Shown in pieces: positions 35,890-44,400 of a stretch of DNA of 64,000 nt; position 1 is the first letter of the stretch, and each line of letters opens with the position of its first letter. The DNA is from Tahibacter aquaticus. GTDB taxonomy: Bacteria > Pseudomonadota > Gammaproteobacteria > Xanthomonadales > Rhodanobacteraceae. The stretch lies in contig NZ_SNZH01000016.1 in NCBI RefSeq assembly GCF_004363655.1, forward strand, positions 62,001 to 126,000, in the 5' to 3' direction. The notes below the pieces were generated by a model that had not been told where the DNA came from, did not search any database, and was given only the letters and a program-made list of their open reading frames with translations. Position numbers and translations under genes: made by a program.

Positions 35890-37194
35890 ATGAAAGCCCC
35901 GATTGCCCTGGAACTGGATATCACCAACCTGTCCCACGACGGACGCGGCGTCGCCCATCACGAAGGCAAGGCCATATTCGTGCGCGGCGCCCTTATCGGC
36001 GAACGCGTCGTCGCGCACATCGTGCAGCGCCACCGCCACTACGACGACGCCCAGGTCGACACCTTGCTGAGCCGTTCGCCCGACCGCGTCGATCCACTTT
36101 GTGAACATTTCGGCATTTGCGGCGGCTGCGCACTGCAGCATCTGGCGCCGGCAGCGCAGATCGCCGCCAAGCAGCGCGTGCTGGCGGAGAATTTCGACCG
36201 CATAGGCCATGTCGAACCCAAGCGCTGGCTGGCGCCGCTGACCTCGGCCGTCTGGGGCTATCGGCGCAAGGGCCGCCTGTCGGTGAAATACGTCGAGAAG
36301 AAAGGCAAGGCACTGGTCGGGTTTCGCGAGGAAAATGGCCGCTACGTGGCCGACATCAAGCGCTGCGAAGTGCTGGCTCCGGCGGTTGGCCTGCGCATCG
36401 AGGCGCTGGCGCAACTGGTCGGCAGCCTGCAGGCCGTGCGCGAAATTCCCCAGATCGAGATCGCCGCGGGCGACGACACCACTGCACTGATCTTCCGCCA
36501 CCTGCAGCCCTTGAGCGAAGGCGACCGCGCAGCGCTGGTTGCCTTCGCCCAGGCGCACGGCCTGGCCGTCTACCTGCAGCCGGGCGGCAACGACAGCGTG
36601 CATCCGCTGTGGCCGGACAACCCGCGCCTGGCATTCCGCATCGCCAGCGCCGACGTGGAACTGGAATTCCGCCCCATGGATTTCATCCAGGTCAATTCGG
36701 CCATGAACGAGGCCATGATCGGCCATGCCCTGGGCCTGCTCGACCCGCAGCCGGACGAGCGCGTACTCGACCTGTTCTGCGGCCTGGGCAATTTCACCTT
36801 CCCGCTGGCGCGGCGCAGCGCCCATGTGGTTGGCGTGGAAGGCGAGCATGGCCTGGTCCAGCGCGCCAAGGAAAACGCCGCGCGCAACGGTATTGCCAAT
36901 GTGGAATACCACGTTGCCAACCTGCTCGACGACCAGCGCGACACGCCGTGGGCGCGGCAGCGCTTCGACAAGATCCTGCTCGACCCGCCGCGCTCGGGTG
37001 CAGCCGCCGTATTCGACTATCTGCCAAAGAAAGGCACCGACCGACTCGTCTACGTGTCCTGCCATCCGGCCACGCTGGCGCGCGATGCGGGCATCCTGGT
37101 CGACAAGCACGGCTTCAAGCTCAAGGCCGCGGGCGTGATGGACATGTTCCCGCATACCGCACACGTGGAATCGATCGCATTGTTCGAGCGCTGA
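35890..37194 (+). CDS. rlmD: 23S rRNA (uracil-1939-C5)-methyltransferase
   Basis: 434 residues. An N-terminal TRAM domain (about 1-60) is followed by the 4Fe-4S cysteines C71, C77, C80 (CEHFGICGGC) and C159 (IKRCEVL). The SAM-binding domain has DFIQVNSAMNEAMI, VLDLFCGLGNFTFPLA and LLDPPRSGA; the catalytic Cys lies in YVSCHPATLARD (about 391). All needed residues are present. ATG 35890 fits the TRAM start; upstream sequence does not look coding. The CYTH gene starts 17 bp after its stop. Confidence 0.94.
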   Translation: MKAPIALELDITNLSHDGRGVAHHEGKAIFVRGALIGERVVAHIVQRHRHYDDAQVDTLLSRSPDRVDPLCEHFGICGGCALQHLAPAAQIAAKQRVLAENFDRIGHVEPKRWLAPLTSAVWGYRRKGRLSVKYVEKKGKALVGFREENGRYVADIKRCEVLAPAVGLRIEALAQLVGSLQAVREIPQIEIAAGDDTTALIFRHLQPLSEGDRAALVAFAQAHGLAVYLQPGGNDSVHPLWPDNPRLAFRIASADVELEFRPMDFIQVNSAMNEAMIGHALGLLDPQPDERVLDLFCGLGNFTFPLARRSAHVVGVEGEHGLVQRAKENAARNGIANVEYHVANLLDDQRDTPWARQRFDKILLDPPRSGAAAVFDYLPKKGTDRLVYVSCHPATLARDAGILVDKHGFKLKAAGVMDMFPHTAHVESIALFER

Positions 37195-37211
37195 GCGCCG
37201 GAGAGAACCGC

Positions 37212-37724
37212 ATGGGCATGGAAATCGAACGCAAATTCCTGCTGGCTTCGGATACCTGGCGCAGCCAGGTAAGCCGCTCGCAGCGTCTGGTGCAGGGCTA
37301 TCTGGTCAGCGCCCACCTGGTCACCAGCGGTGCCTCCAAAAGCTCGGTGCGCGTGCGCATTGGCGGCGAGCAGGCCTGGCTCAATATAAAATCTTCCACA
37401 TTGGGCGTGGCGCGACAGGAATACGAATACGAAGTGCCGCTGGCCGACGCGGAAGCCATGCTGGCGCGCCTGTGCGACGGCGTGGTGGAAAAGATCCGCC
37501 ACTATGTCGCCCACGCCAACCACGAGTTCGAGATCGACGAATTCTTCGGTGCCAACGACGGCCTGGTCGTGGCCGAGCTGGAACTCGACAGCGTCGACGA
37601 GGCCTACGAGCGGCCCGACTGGCTCGGTGCGGAAGTCAGCGAATTGCCACGCTATTACAATCTGAATCTGATCGCATATCCGTATTCGGCCTGGACGGCG
37701 GCCGAGCGGGAAGGACAGGGCTGA
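37212..37724 (+). CDS. CYTH domain protein (inorganic triphosphatase type)
   Basis: 170 residues. The defining ExExK motif is EIERK at residues 4-8. Further charged strands SVRVRI and AWLNIK line the tunnel, as do EYEYEVPL, EIDEF and VVAELEL. This resembles the NE0496/YgiF-type triphosphate tunnel enzymes, which hydrolyse tripolyphosphate or organic triphosphates; a class IV adenylate cyclase role cannot be excluded by sequence. GGAGAG lies six bases before ATG 37212; an ATG two codons later is also possible. The stop overlaps the nagZ start by one base. Confidence 0.88.
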   Translation: MGMEIERKFLLASDTWRSQVSRSQRLVQGYLVSAHLVTSGASKSSVRVRIGGEQAWLNIKSSTLGVARQEYEYEVPLADAEAMLARLCDGVVEKIRHYVAHANHEFEIDEFFGANDGLVVAELELDSVDEAYERPDWLGAEVSELPRYYNLNLIAYPYSAWTAAEREGQG

Positions 37725-38731
37725 TGCTGGTCATAGGAATTGCTGCCAAGGAACTGTCGGCGACCGAGCGCGCCTGGATTGCCGCGCCCGAAGTCAGCGG
37801 CGTCATCCTGTTCAGCCGCAACTTTGCCTCGCGCGAGCAGGTCACCGCGCTGATCGATGATATACGTGCCGTTCGCGACGACGATTTCGTGCTTTGCGTC
37901 GACCAGGAAGGCGGCCCGGTGCAGCGTTTCCGCGAAGGCTTCACGCGGCTGCCGGCGCTGGCGCGCCTGGGCGAGATCTACGATGCCGATCCGGCCCGCG
38001 CCATTGCCCTGGCCGAAGAACATGCCTGGGTCATGGCGAGCGAGATGCGCGCGCTGGACATCGACATCAGCTTTGCACCGGTGATCGACCTCAAGCGCGG
38101 CAACCGTGCCATCGGCGAGCGCGCCTTCCACACCGAGCCCGCCGTTGTCGCCGTGCTGGGACAGGCCTATCTGCGCGGCATGCACCTGGGCGGCATGGCT
38201 GCCACCCTGAAGCACTTTCCTGGCCACGGCTCGGTGCTGGAAGACACCCATTTCGATGCGGCTGTCGACAGCCGCAGCCTGGACGAACTGCGCGCGACCG
38301 ACCTGGCCGTCTTCGCCGACGGCATCGACGCCGGCGCCGAGGCAGTGATGCTGGCGCACGTAACCTATCCCGCCGTGGATGCGTCGCCGGCCGGTTATTC
38401 GCGCACCTGGATACAGCAGATCCTGCGCGAAGAAATGGGTTTCCGCGGCGTGGTCTTTTCCGACGACATCGGCATGGCCGCGGCCGAATCCGCCGGCGGC
38501 ATTGCCGCACGCATCGCCGCGCACCTGGATGCAGGCTGCGACCTGGTATTGGTCTGCAGTCCTGCCCTGGTCGCTGATTCCATCGTCGCCGTGCGTGGGC
38601 GTCCGCCCTGCGCGGTGGAAAAACGTGCCGCCTTGCGCGGCATGGTCGCTTCGACCTGGCAGTCCCTGGTCGACAACCCGCAACGAACCCGCTTCATCGA
38701 GCGCCTTGCCGCGCTCGGTGTACCTGCCTGA
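37724..38731 (+). CDS. nagZ: Beta-N-acetylhexosaminidase NagZ
   Basis: 335 residues, GH3 family. It removes GlcNAc from anhydromuropeptides in the cytoplasm during cell-wall recycling. Diagnostic segments are VSGVILFSRNFASREQ, VDQEGGPVQRF, the KHFPGHGSVLEDTH loop carrying the acid/base His, and VFSDDIGM with the nucleophile Asp (about 247). No signal peptide is present, consistent with cytoplasmic location. It overlaps the CYTH stop (TGATG) and precedes the phosphoribosyltransferase gene by eight bases. Confidence 0.95.
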   Translation: MLVIGIAAKELSATERAWIAAPEVSGVILFSRNFASREQVTALIDDIRAVRDDDFVLCVDQEGGPVQRFREGFTRLPALARLGEIYDADPARAIALAEEHAWVMASEMRALDIDISFAPVIDLKRGNRAIGERAFHTEPAVVAVLGQAYLRGMHLGGMAATLKHFPGHGSVLEDTHFDAAVDSRSLDELRATDLAVFADGIDAGAEAVMLAHVTYPAVDASPAGYSRTWIQQILREEMGFRGVVFSDDIGMAAAESAGGIAARIAAHLDAGCDLVLVCSPALVADSIVAVRGRPPCAVEKRAALRGMVASTWQSLVDNPQRTRFIERLAALGVPA

Positions 38732-38739
38732 GTGAACCC

Positions 38740-39279
38740 ATGAACCGACCCAGCCTGTCCGAGGCACTGAAAAGCGCCGACCTGATTCACGACCAGCCCG
38801 TGCTGGACGCCGCCGTTGTCCAGATGGGGGCGCAGATCGACACGGCCATTGCCGGCGAACATCCGGTCTTCATCACCGTGATGCATGGCGGCATGCTGTT
38901 CGCGGCCAAGCTGGCTCTGGCCATGAAGACCGACATGGAGTTCGACTACATCCATGCCACCCGCTATCGCGGTGCCACCAGCGGTTCCGAGCTGCATTGG
39001 ATGCGCCAGCCCGCGGCGGTACTGGCCGACCGCACCATCGTGCTGGCCGACGATATCCTCGACGAAGGCAAGACGCTCAAGGCCATACGCGATTTCTGCA
39101 TGGACCGCGGCGCGCGGCGCGTGCTGGTGGCTGTGCTGTGTGAAAAGCGTCACGGCCGCTGCGTGCCCGGCATTGCGGCCGACTACGTCGGCGTCGAAGT
39201 GCCCGACCGCTACGTGTTCGGCCACGGCATGGACTACTACGAACAGGGCCGCAACCTGCCCGCCATCTACGCAATCTGA
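38740..39279 (+). CDS. hpt: Hypoxanthine-guanine phosphoribosyltransferase family protein
   Basis: 179 residues. The PRPP-binding loop reads VLADDILDEGKTL (about 101-113). PVFITVMHGGMLFAAKLA is the first conserved strand-loop, and FDYIHATRYRG the flexible-loop region. It salvages hypoxanthine and/or guanine to the nucleotide. The neighbour is a thioinosine or thioadenosine phosphorylase that releases a purine base, so the two probably form a purine salvage pair. The start follows nagZ by eight bases. Confidence 0.87.
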   Translation: MNRPSLSEALKSADLIHDQPVLDAAVVQMGAQIDTAIAGEHPVFITVMHGGMLFAAKLALAMKTDMEFDYIHATRYRGATSGSELHWMRQPAAVLADRTIVLADDILDEGKTLKAIRDFCMDRGARRVLVAVLCEKRHGRCVPGIAADYVGVEVPDRYVFGHGMDYYEQGRNLPAIYAI

Positions 39280-40032
<753 letters not shown>

Positions 40033-40434
40033 ATCGCCTCGCCATTGCCTTGTTCGTCGCTGTCACAGCGGGCGGCGAACGCTTCTCCCCGCGGCGATCA
40101 GTCCGTGGGCGGGGGACGCAATGTTCCGTTGTTCACCTTGTATTGGCGTTCCTGTCCCGGATCGACCGGGTTGCCGGCTGCTCTGCCGGTAAAAAGCAGA
40201 GCCCGGCACGGCGGTGTACTGCACGTCTTCAAAGATGAACAAGCGCGGCGGCTTGCCGCGGTATTTGGCGCTGTCAGAGCCGTGGTCCGGTAGCAGGCTG
40301 TGACGCGGCTCACGCCGAGGCGCCGGCCCGCGCTCGCACTTTCAATGTGGCTGAGTATACTCGTACACGCGCGGCGCACGGACTCGGGGGAGAAGTCAGC
40401 CTCGCATTTCGTCCAGTCATGTTGAGGGGAAGTC
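40033..40434 (+). other. 402-bp intergenic region before the cold-shock gene, with a possible gene remnant
   Basis: No intact gene is convincing here. The plus-strand reading 40045-40293 has poor composition. On the minus strand, one frame from about 40345 down to 40065 has coding-like third positions around a segment translating as KYRGKPPRLFIFEDVQYTAV (about 40275 to 40217), but no good start. A second frame picks up plausible sequence further on (VDPGQERQYKVNNGTLRPP, about 40160 to 40105). That fits an old frameshifted gene fragment, but is weak. The right part carries the likely promoter and leader of the cold-shock gene. Confidence 0.4.
40356..40361 (+). promoter_or_regulatory. -10 element for the cold-shock gene
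   Basis: TATACT (40356-40361), inside the palindrome GAGTATACTC, without a good -35. The implied leader to the ATG at 40435 is about 67 bases. Confidence 0.4.
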
Positions 40435-40641
40435 ATGCAGATCGGTACGGTAAAGTGGTTCAACGACGCCAAGGGTTTCGGCTTCATCGCACCCGAGGGC
40501 GGTGGCTCCGATGTCTTCGTTCACTTCTCGGCCATCGCCGCGAAGGGCTTCCGCACCCTGCAGGAAGGCCAGCGCGTCAGCTTCACGGTCAGCCAGGGCC
40601 CCAAGGGCGCCCAGGCATCGGCGGTGCAGCCGGTGCAGTAA
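40435..40641 (+). CDS. Cold-shock protein (CspA family)
   Basis: 68 residues, a single OB-fold. RNP1 is [11 protein letters not shown] (about 13-23) and RNP2 is DVFVHFSAI (about 26-34). It binds single-stranded RNA and DNA and relieves mRNA structure. The start [17 protein letters not shown] is standard apart from Gln at position 2. GAGGGGA precedes the ATG by six bases. An unmistakable intrinsic terminator follows at 40665-40690, so it is monocistronic. Confidence 0.97.
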   Translation: MQIGTVKWFNDAKGFGFIAPEGGGSDVFVHFSAIAAKGFRTLQEGQRVSFTVSQGPKGAQASAVQPVQ

Positions 40642-40664
40642 TCGAAGGTGGTCGTTGCTGACCG

Positions 40665-40690
40665 AAAGGCCCCGCCCTGCGGGGCCTTTT
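40665..40690 (+). terminator. Intrinsic terminator of the cold-shock gene
   Basis: GGCCCCGC (40668-40675), loop CCT, GCGGGGCC (40679-40686), flanked by AAA and followed by TTTT. A standard Rho-independent terminator. Confidence 0.9.
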
Positions 40691-40790
40691 CATTGGGAGT
40701 CAATCGATGCCCGCGGTGGCTTGCGTCTTGCTGCTAAAAAATGACAACAAATAACTATCTGTAATTTCTTCAGCCAGCGCAGCACGGGAT

Positions 40791-40820
40791 GCTGCTGCCC
40801 AGGAAGGGCGGGGCAGCAGC
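40791..40820 (-). terminator. Inverted repeat after the DJ-1/PfpI gene
   Basis: GCTGCTGCCC (40791-40800) and GGGCAGCAGC (40811-40820) form a perfect 10-bp stem with a ten-base loop, 17 bp past the stop of the minus-strand gene. No T run; probably a 3'-end hairpin. Confidence 0.5.
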
Positions 40821-40836
40821 GATAGCCCGCGGCGAC

Positions 40837-41886
40837 TCAAGCCCTGGCCAGCTTTTGCAGCCGGTAGGCATGCATAGGCTCCCACCGCATCGCCGCCACC
40901 AGCGCATGCATCAGCAGCAGGCGCTTGTCGCTGCGCGGCAGTTCGCGTTTCTGTGCCAGTGCGGCGGCCAGGCCGCTGCCATGGTACGTGGCGAGCAGGC
41001 GCACGCTGTATTCCTCGGCTGTCAGCGTTCGCGCCACCGGCTCGTGGCCAAGCGCACGGACCATCGCCTCGGCCACGCCCCAGCTGGACCAGGGGTTCTG
41101 TCCGGTGATGAGCCGGCCGTCGCTGACCGTATTTTCCAGGTACATCGGTGCCTCGACGAAGACGGCGCCTTGTGCGGCCAGTGCCTCCTGCAGCAGAAAG
41201 GGAAAATGTGCGCGTGCGTCTTCGATCAGGAACAGCTCTTCGGCGTTACTGAAGGCGGTAAGGCGACGCCCCTGCAGCAGCGGTCGCCCGTCTGCAGCCG
41301 TCATATCGAGCAGGGCTGCCGGACCATGGCAGACGGCACCGACAGCACCGCGCGGCAGCAGCTCGCGTACGATGCGCTGAATATCTGCATTGCCGACGAA
41401 GTCGAACATGGCGCCCTTGCCGCCGACGAAATAGACCGCCGCATAGCGCGCAGGATCGATCCGCGCCAGCGGCAGCGTAGCGGCCAGTTTCACCCGCGCA
41501 TCGGCGTCGTTGAGAAAAGCGTAGTCGGCGTCGACGAGATCGTCGTCCTTTACCATGGGCGGCTCACCGCCGCGGGGGCTGGCGATATCGACCTCGTAGC
41601 CGTTGGCCAGGAACACCCAGTAGGCGCGCGACAGCTCGGTCAGCTCGTAGCCGGCCTTGCGCCGGCCGTTGTCGAAGTGCGCCGTGCTGGTGACGACGGC
41701 CAGTATGCGTCCGCGCGTCGGCGGGATGCGGCGCTGCAGAAACTCCAGGTCGGCGGCGACACTGGCGGTATTCGCTACGGGTTCGCGCTGCAGCGCCAGG
41801 CTGTCGACATAGGCCCAGCCGGCGAGGGCGAGCAGCACTACCGCACCCAGCAGCGCGATGGCGGCGGCTCGTATCTTTTTCCACAT
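40837..41886 (-). CDS. Membrane-anchored DJ-1/PfpI (class I glutaminase-like) protein
   Basis: 349 residues. A basic start and one membrane helix (about 7-25) are followed by a DJ-1/PfpI domain (about 58-270). The nucleophile elbow is GAVCHGPAALLDM with Cys at about 186 and adjacent His. RAYWVFLANGYEVDIASPRGG and AAVYFVGGKGAMFDF are the usual strands of the type 1 glutamine amidotransferase-like group. Soluble relatives are chaperones or glyoxalases; the membrane anchor suggests a periplasmic-face role. About 75 extra C-terminal residues (after about 275) are not part of the core fold. GGAG precedes ATG 41886. The substrate is unknown. Confidence 0.85.
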   Translation of the reverse strand: MWKKIRAAAIALLGAVVLLALAGWAYVDSLALQREPVANTASVAADLEFLQRRIPPTRGRILAVVTSTAHFDNGRRKAGYELTELSRAYWVFLANGYEVDIASPRGGEPPMVKDDDLVDADYAFLNDADARVKLAATLPLARIDPARYAAVYFVGGKGAMFDFVGNADIQRIVRELLPRGAVGAVCHGPAALLDMTAADGRPLLQGRRLTAFSNAEELFLIEDARAHFPFLLQEALAAQGAVFVEAPMYLENTVSDGRLITGQNPWSSWGVAEAMVRALGHEPVARTLTAEEYSVRLLATYHGSGLAAALAQKRELPRSDKRLLLMHALVAAMRWEPMHAYRLQKLARA

Positions 41887-41958
41887 GTCGGTCTCCGGTG
41901 CGCTACCGTTTGGCAGCGGCTTCCGGAGCAAGGCTAGGATCGCCGCGTGAAACGAAAC

Positions 41959-42495
41959 TCAAATGGGTAGGGTGGCGTTCGTGCCTGCCACACCTTCCAG
42001 CGCCAGCAAATGCGCCTTGGCCGCCAGTCCGCCGGCAAAGCCGGTCAGCTTGCCGTCGCTACCGAGTACGCGGTGACAGGGCGCGATGATCGAGATCGGA
42101 TTGCGTCCGTTGGCGGCGCCGACGGCGCGCGAGGCGGTTGGGCGGCCGAGTTGCCGTGCGATCTGGGCATAGCTGCGCGTCTCGCCCCAGGGAATATCCA
42201 GCAAAGCCTGCCAGACGCTTTTCTGGAATGCCGTGCCGTGGAAATCCAGCAGCAGCGAGAACTGCTGCAGCTTGCCGTCGAAGTAGCGCGTGAGCTGGCG
42301 CTCGGTCTCGATCAGGACCGGATGTGCGGCATTTTCCACAAACGGCCCCAGTCGCACACGGCTGCCGTCCTCGTTTTCCCAAAGCACGGCGGCGAGTCCT
42401 TGTGCGCTGGCGATCAGCTGCAGAAGGCCGACGGGAGAGGGCATGCTCTTGATGAAAAAGGTCAAGGCGTAGTCCTGCCGAATGGAAGCATGCAT
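41959..42495 (-). CDS. ogt: Methylated-DNA-[protein]-cysteine S-methyltransferase
   Basis: 178 residues. Repairs O6-alkylguanine by irreversible transfer to its own Cys. The acceptor is Cys 140 in IIAPCHRVLGSDG; the DNA-binding helix has SYAQIARQLGRPTASRAVGAANGRNP (seen across 109-133). No Ada-type N-terminal zinc domain, so Ogt rather than Ada. The ATG at 42495 gives a short lead before MPSPVG; the internal Met at about residue 18 is an alternative start. It lies 72 bp upstream of the DJ-1 gene on the same strand. Confidence 0.94.
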   Translation of the reverse strand: MHASIRQDYALTFFIKSMPSPVGLLQLIASAQGLAAVLWENEDGSRVRLGPFVENAAHPVLIETERQLTRYFDGKLQQFSLLLDFHGTAFQKSVWQALLDIPWGETRSYAQIARQLGRPTASRAVGAANGRNPISIIAPCHRVLGSDGKLTGFAGGLAAKAHLLALEGVAGTNATLPI

Positions 42496-42810
42496 TTCAC
42501 CCGGGCCAGGCTGTGACTGGACGACGTGGTACCTCGCCCAGGCCCAAGCCCGGTCCCTGGCCGTCGATGGTGGCAGAAAGGGGCTGGTGTCCGGTAGTCG
42601 GGTTGACGGCTGCCTCGGACAGCCTCATCGTCGGCGCAATACCTCCACAATGGGATTTGCCTGCAGCCTGCTGCAGGTCTCTGCGATGAGAGAAAGATCC
42701 CACTGGCGCCACTAGCCAGTGCGGCCAAGCAACCCTTGCTGCCGGCTGCGTGAAGAATGCCGGACAGATGGCAGTTGCCGTTTTTTTGCTGCTCACGTCA
42801 GGAGATTGCG
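42496..42810 (+). promoter_or_regulatory. 315-bp divergent region between ogt and the alpha/beta hydrolase
   Basis: I see no credible gene. It holds two small inverted repeats: CTGCAG-CCTG-CTGCAG (42661-42676) and CACTGGC-N7-GCCAGTG (42701-42721). A run of seven T (about 42781-42787) is near the hydrolase start. The inverted repeats are 90-150 bp before the hydrolase ATG and could be operator sites. No copy of the tRNA-Pro 3' end was found by eye. Confidence 0.35.
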
Positions 42811-44130
42811 ATGCCTTCGATGGTTCCCGTCGGTCCGTTCAAGACCAGGAAAACGGCGGAGGGTCTGCCGTTTCCTTACTACATCATCCCCTTCGACAAG
42901 CAGGGGCGTTGCGAGGGGCCGGCCACGCGCCGGCACTTGCTGGACAACCTGGCCGGCTTCAGCGACATCTTTCTGTTTTCCCACGGCTGGAACAATGACT
43001 GGGCTGCGGCGACTGCGCGCTACGAGAGCTTTATCGACGGATATACCGCGCAGCGGACGGCACTGGGCCTCGCGGTACCGGCGGACTACCGGCCGCTGCT
43101 GGTCGGCGTTTTCTGGCCCAGCCAGACCATGGCCTGGTTCGACAGCGAAACCGGGCCGGGCTTTGCCGGCACCGGGCCGGAGGATGTGGAAAGCGGCCGG
43201 CAACTGGCGGCAGACATCGCCTCGTCGCTGCCCGACGACGAGCACCAGCGGTTCCTCGAACTCGTCCAGGCCGAGGCCCTGTCGCCCGCACAGGCGCGCG
43301 ATCTGGCGGCACTGCTGGCATCCCTCGCCCGGGGCGACGACGAAGGTGTCAGTCGCGACGGCCCTGACGCCGACGATCTGCTCGCCGCCGCAGCGGCTTT
43401 GGCGCCGCCGCCGCCGGATTTCGACGACGTTGACGCGATGGCATCGGCGCCTGGCAGCACGCCGGCGGCAGCCGGTCTAGGCGACATCCTCGGCAAACTC
43501 GATCCGCGCAATCTGATCAAACCCTTCACCGTCTGGCAGATGAAGGACCGCGCCGGCGTCGTCGGCAGCCGAGGCGTGTCGGCCTTGCTGCACGAATTGC
43601 TGCAACGCTCGCCGGCGCGCATCCATCTGCTCGGCCATTCGTTCGGCTGCAAGGTCGTCATGTCGGCGACGGCTGCCTTGCCCTCGCTACCGCGCAAGAT
43701 CCATTCGGCCTTGTTGCTGCAGCCGGCCATTTCGCAATACGCGTTTGCGGCCGTTGTGCCGGAAAGCGGCCTGCCGGGCGGTTATCTGAAGAATCTCGCC
43801 TGCATAGAGCGGCCGGTCGCCGCTACGTTCAGTGCTCACGACGCCGCCCTGACAAAGACCTTTCACCTCGCCCTGCGGCGCAAGAGCGACCTCGGCGAGC
43901 AGCCCGAGGCTGCGGGAAGTTCGCCGAGCAAGTACGGCGCGCTCGGCGGATTCGGTCCGCAGGACTCGGCGGCGACCATCGTCGAGATCAAGGAGCCCGG
44001 CGAGGCGTATGCACTCGGTGCTGGCAATGCGATTGTCGGCATTCGCGGTACGCGCCGCATCAGCGGTCACGGCGATATCAGCACCCCGGCGACCTGGTGG
44101 CTGGCGTATAGCCTTGCGTCGGGCCGCTGA
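42811..44130 (+). CDS. Alpha/beta hydrolase of unknown specificity
   Basis: 439 residues, no signal peptide. The oxyanion-region motif FLFSHGWNND is at about 54-63 and the nucleophile elbow LLGHSFGCKVV at about 273-283 (Ser 277), so it is a serine hydrolase of the lipase/esterase fold. Candidates for the acid and base are in TFSAHDAAL and ISGHGDIS near the C-terminus. Between motif and elbow is an Asp/Ala-rich insert (about 180-225) that looks disordered. AGGAG lies seven bases before ATG 42811; a longer in-frame start at 42757 is less likely. Nine bases later a small ORF begins, then a C25/CHAT-like protease; the three look like one operon. Confidence 0.8.
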   Translation: MPSMVPVGPFKTRKTAEGLPFPYYIIPFDKQGRCEGPATRRHLLDNLAGFSDIFLFSHGWNNDWAAATARYESFIDGYTAQRTALGLAVPADYRPLLVGVFWPSQTMAWFDSETGPGFAGTGPEDVESGRQLAADIASSLPDDEHQRFLELVQAEALSPAQARDLAALLASLARGDDEGVSRDGPDADDLLAAAAALAPPPPDFDDVDAMASAPGSTPAAAGLGDILGKLDPRNLIKPFTVWQMKDRAGVVGSRGVSALLHELLQRSPARIHLLGHSFGCKVVMSATAALPSLPRKIHSALLLQPAISQYAFAAVVPESGLPGGYLKNLACIERPVAATFSAHDAALTKTFHLALRRKSDLGEQPEAAGSSPSKYGALGGFGPQDSAATIVEIKEPGEAYALGAGNAIVGIRGTRRISGHGDISTPATWWLAYSLASGR

Positions 44131-44139
44131 GCCAGGGGC

Positions 44140-44400
44140 ATGACCGAGCGACTGCGGTCTGCGAACGACATTGTCACGCTACAGGTCGAGCTGGCTGCTG
44201 CGGACAAGATAACCACTACATTGAAATTACCGGACAAAGGGAAATTGGAAAATCAGTCTGTTTTTGAGGACGATGTGGCCGAATTCGGGCTGGCTGTAAC
44301 AGGCCGCAGCATGGCGGCATCGGGGAAGACAGCCCAGGTTGGCCTGCTGTCGGCATCGCGCGCGCCTGTGGCCCGACAGCGACGGACGCTTCGATCATGA
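44140..44400 (+). CDS. Possible small protein between the hydrolase and the protease
   Basis: 86 codons from ATG 44140, nine bases after the hydrolase stop; GGGG lies just upstream. The TGA overlaps the next ATG as ATGA at 44397-44400, as coupled genes do. Against it: codon third positions are much less GC-rich than in neighbours (many AAA, TTA, ATA, GTT), the frame has no recognised domain, and the minus strand is also open. The translation contains VELAAADKITTTLKLPDKGK. It may be a real, horizontally acquired gene or merely a low-GC spacer. Confidence 0.4.
   Translation: MTERLRSANDIVTLQVELAAADKITTTLKLPDKGKLENQSVFEDDVAEFGLAVTGRSMAASGKTAQVGLLSASRAPVARQRRTLRS

Noticed and set aside
40045-40293. 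An 82-codon plus-strand ORF after the phosphorylase gene
   Set aside because: Poor third-position GC, no good ribosome binding site and no domain; the antisense strand looks more coding-like.
42482-42715. A 77-codon ORF between ogt and the hydrolase
   Set aside because: Overlaps the ogt start, no Shine-Dalgarno and unconvincing composition; treated as promoter region.
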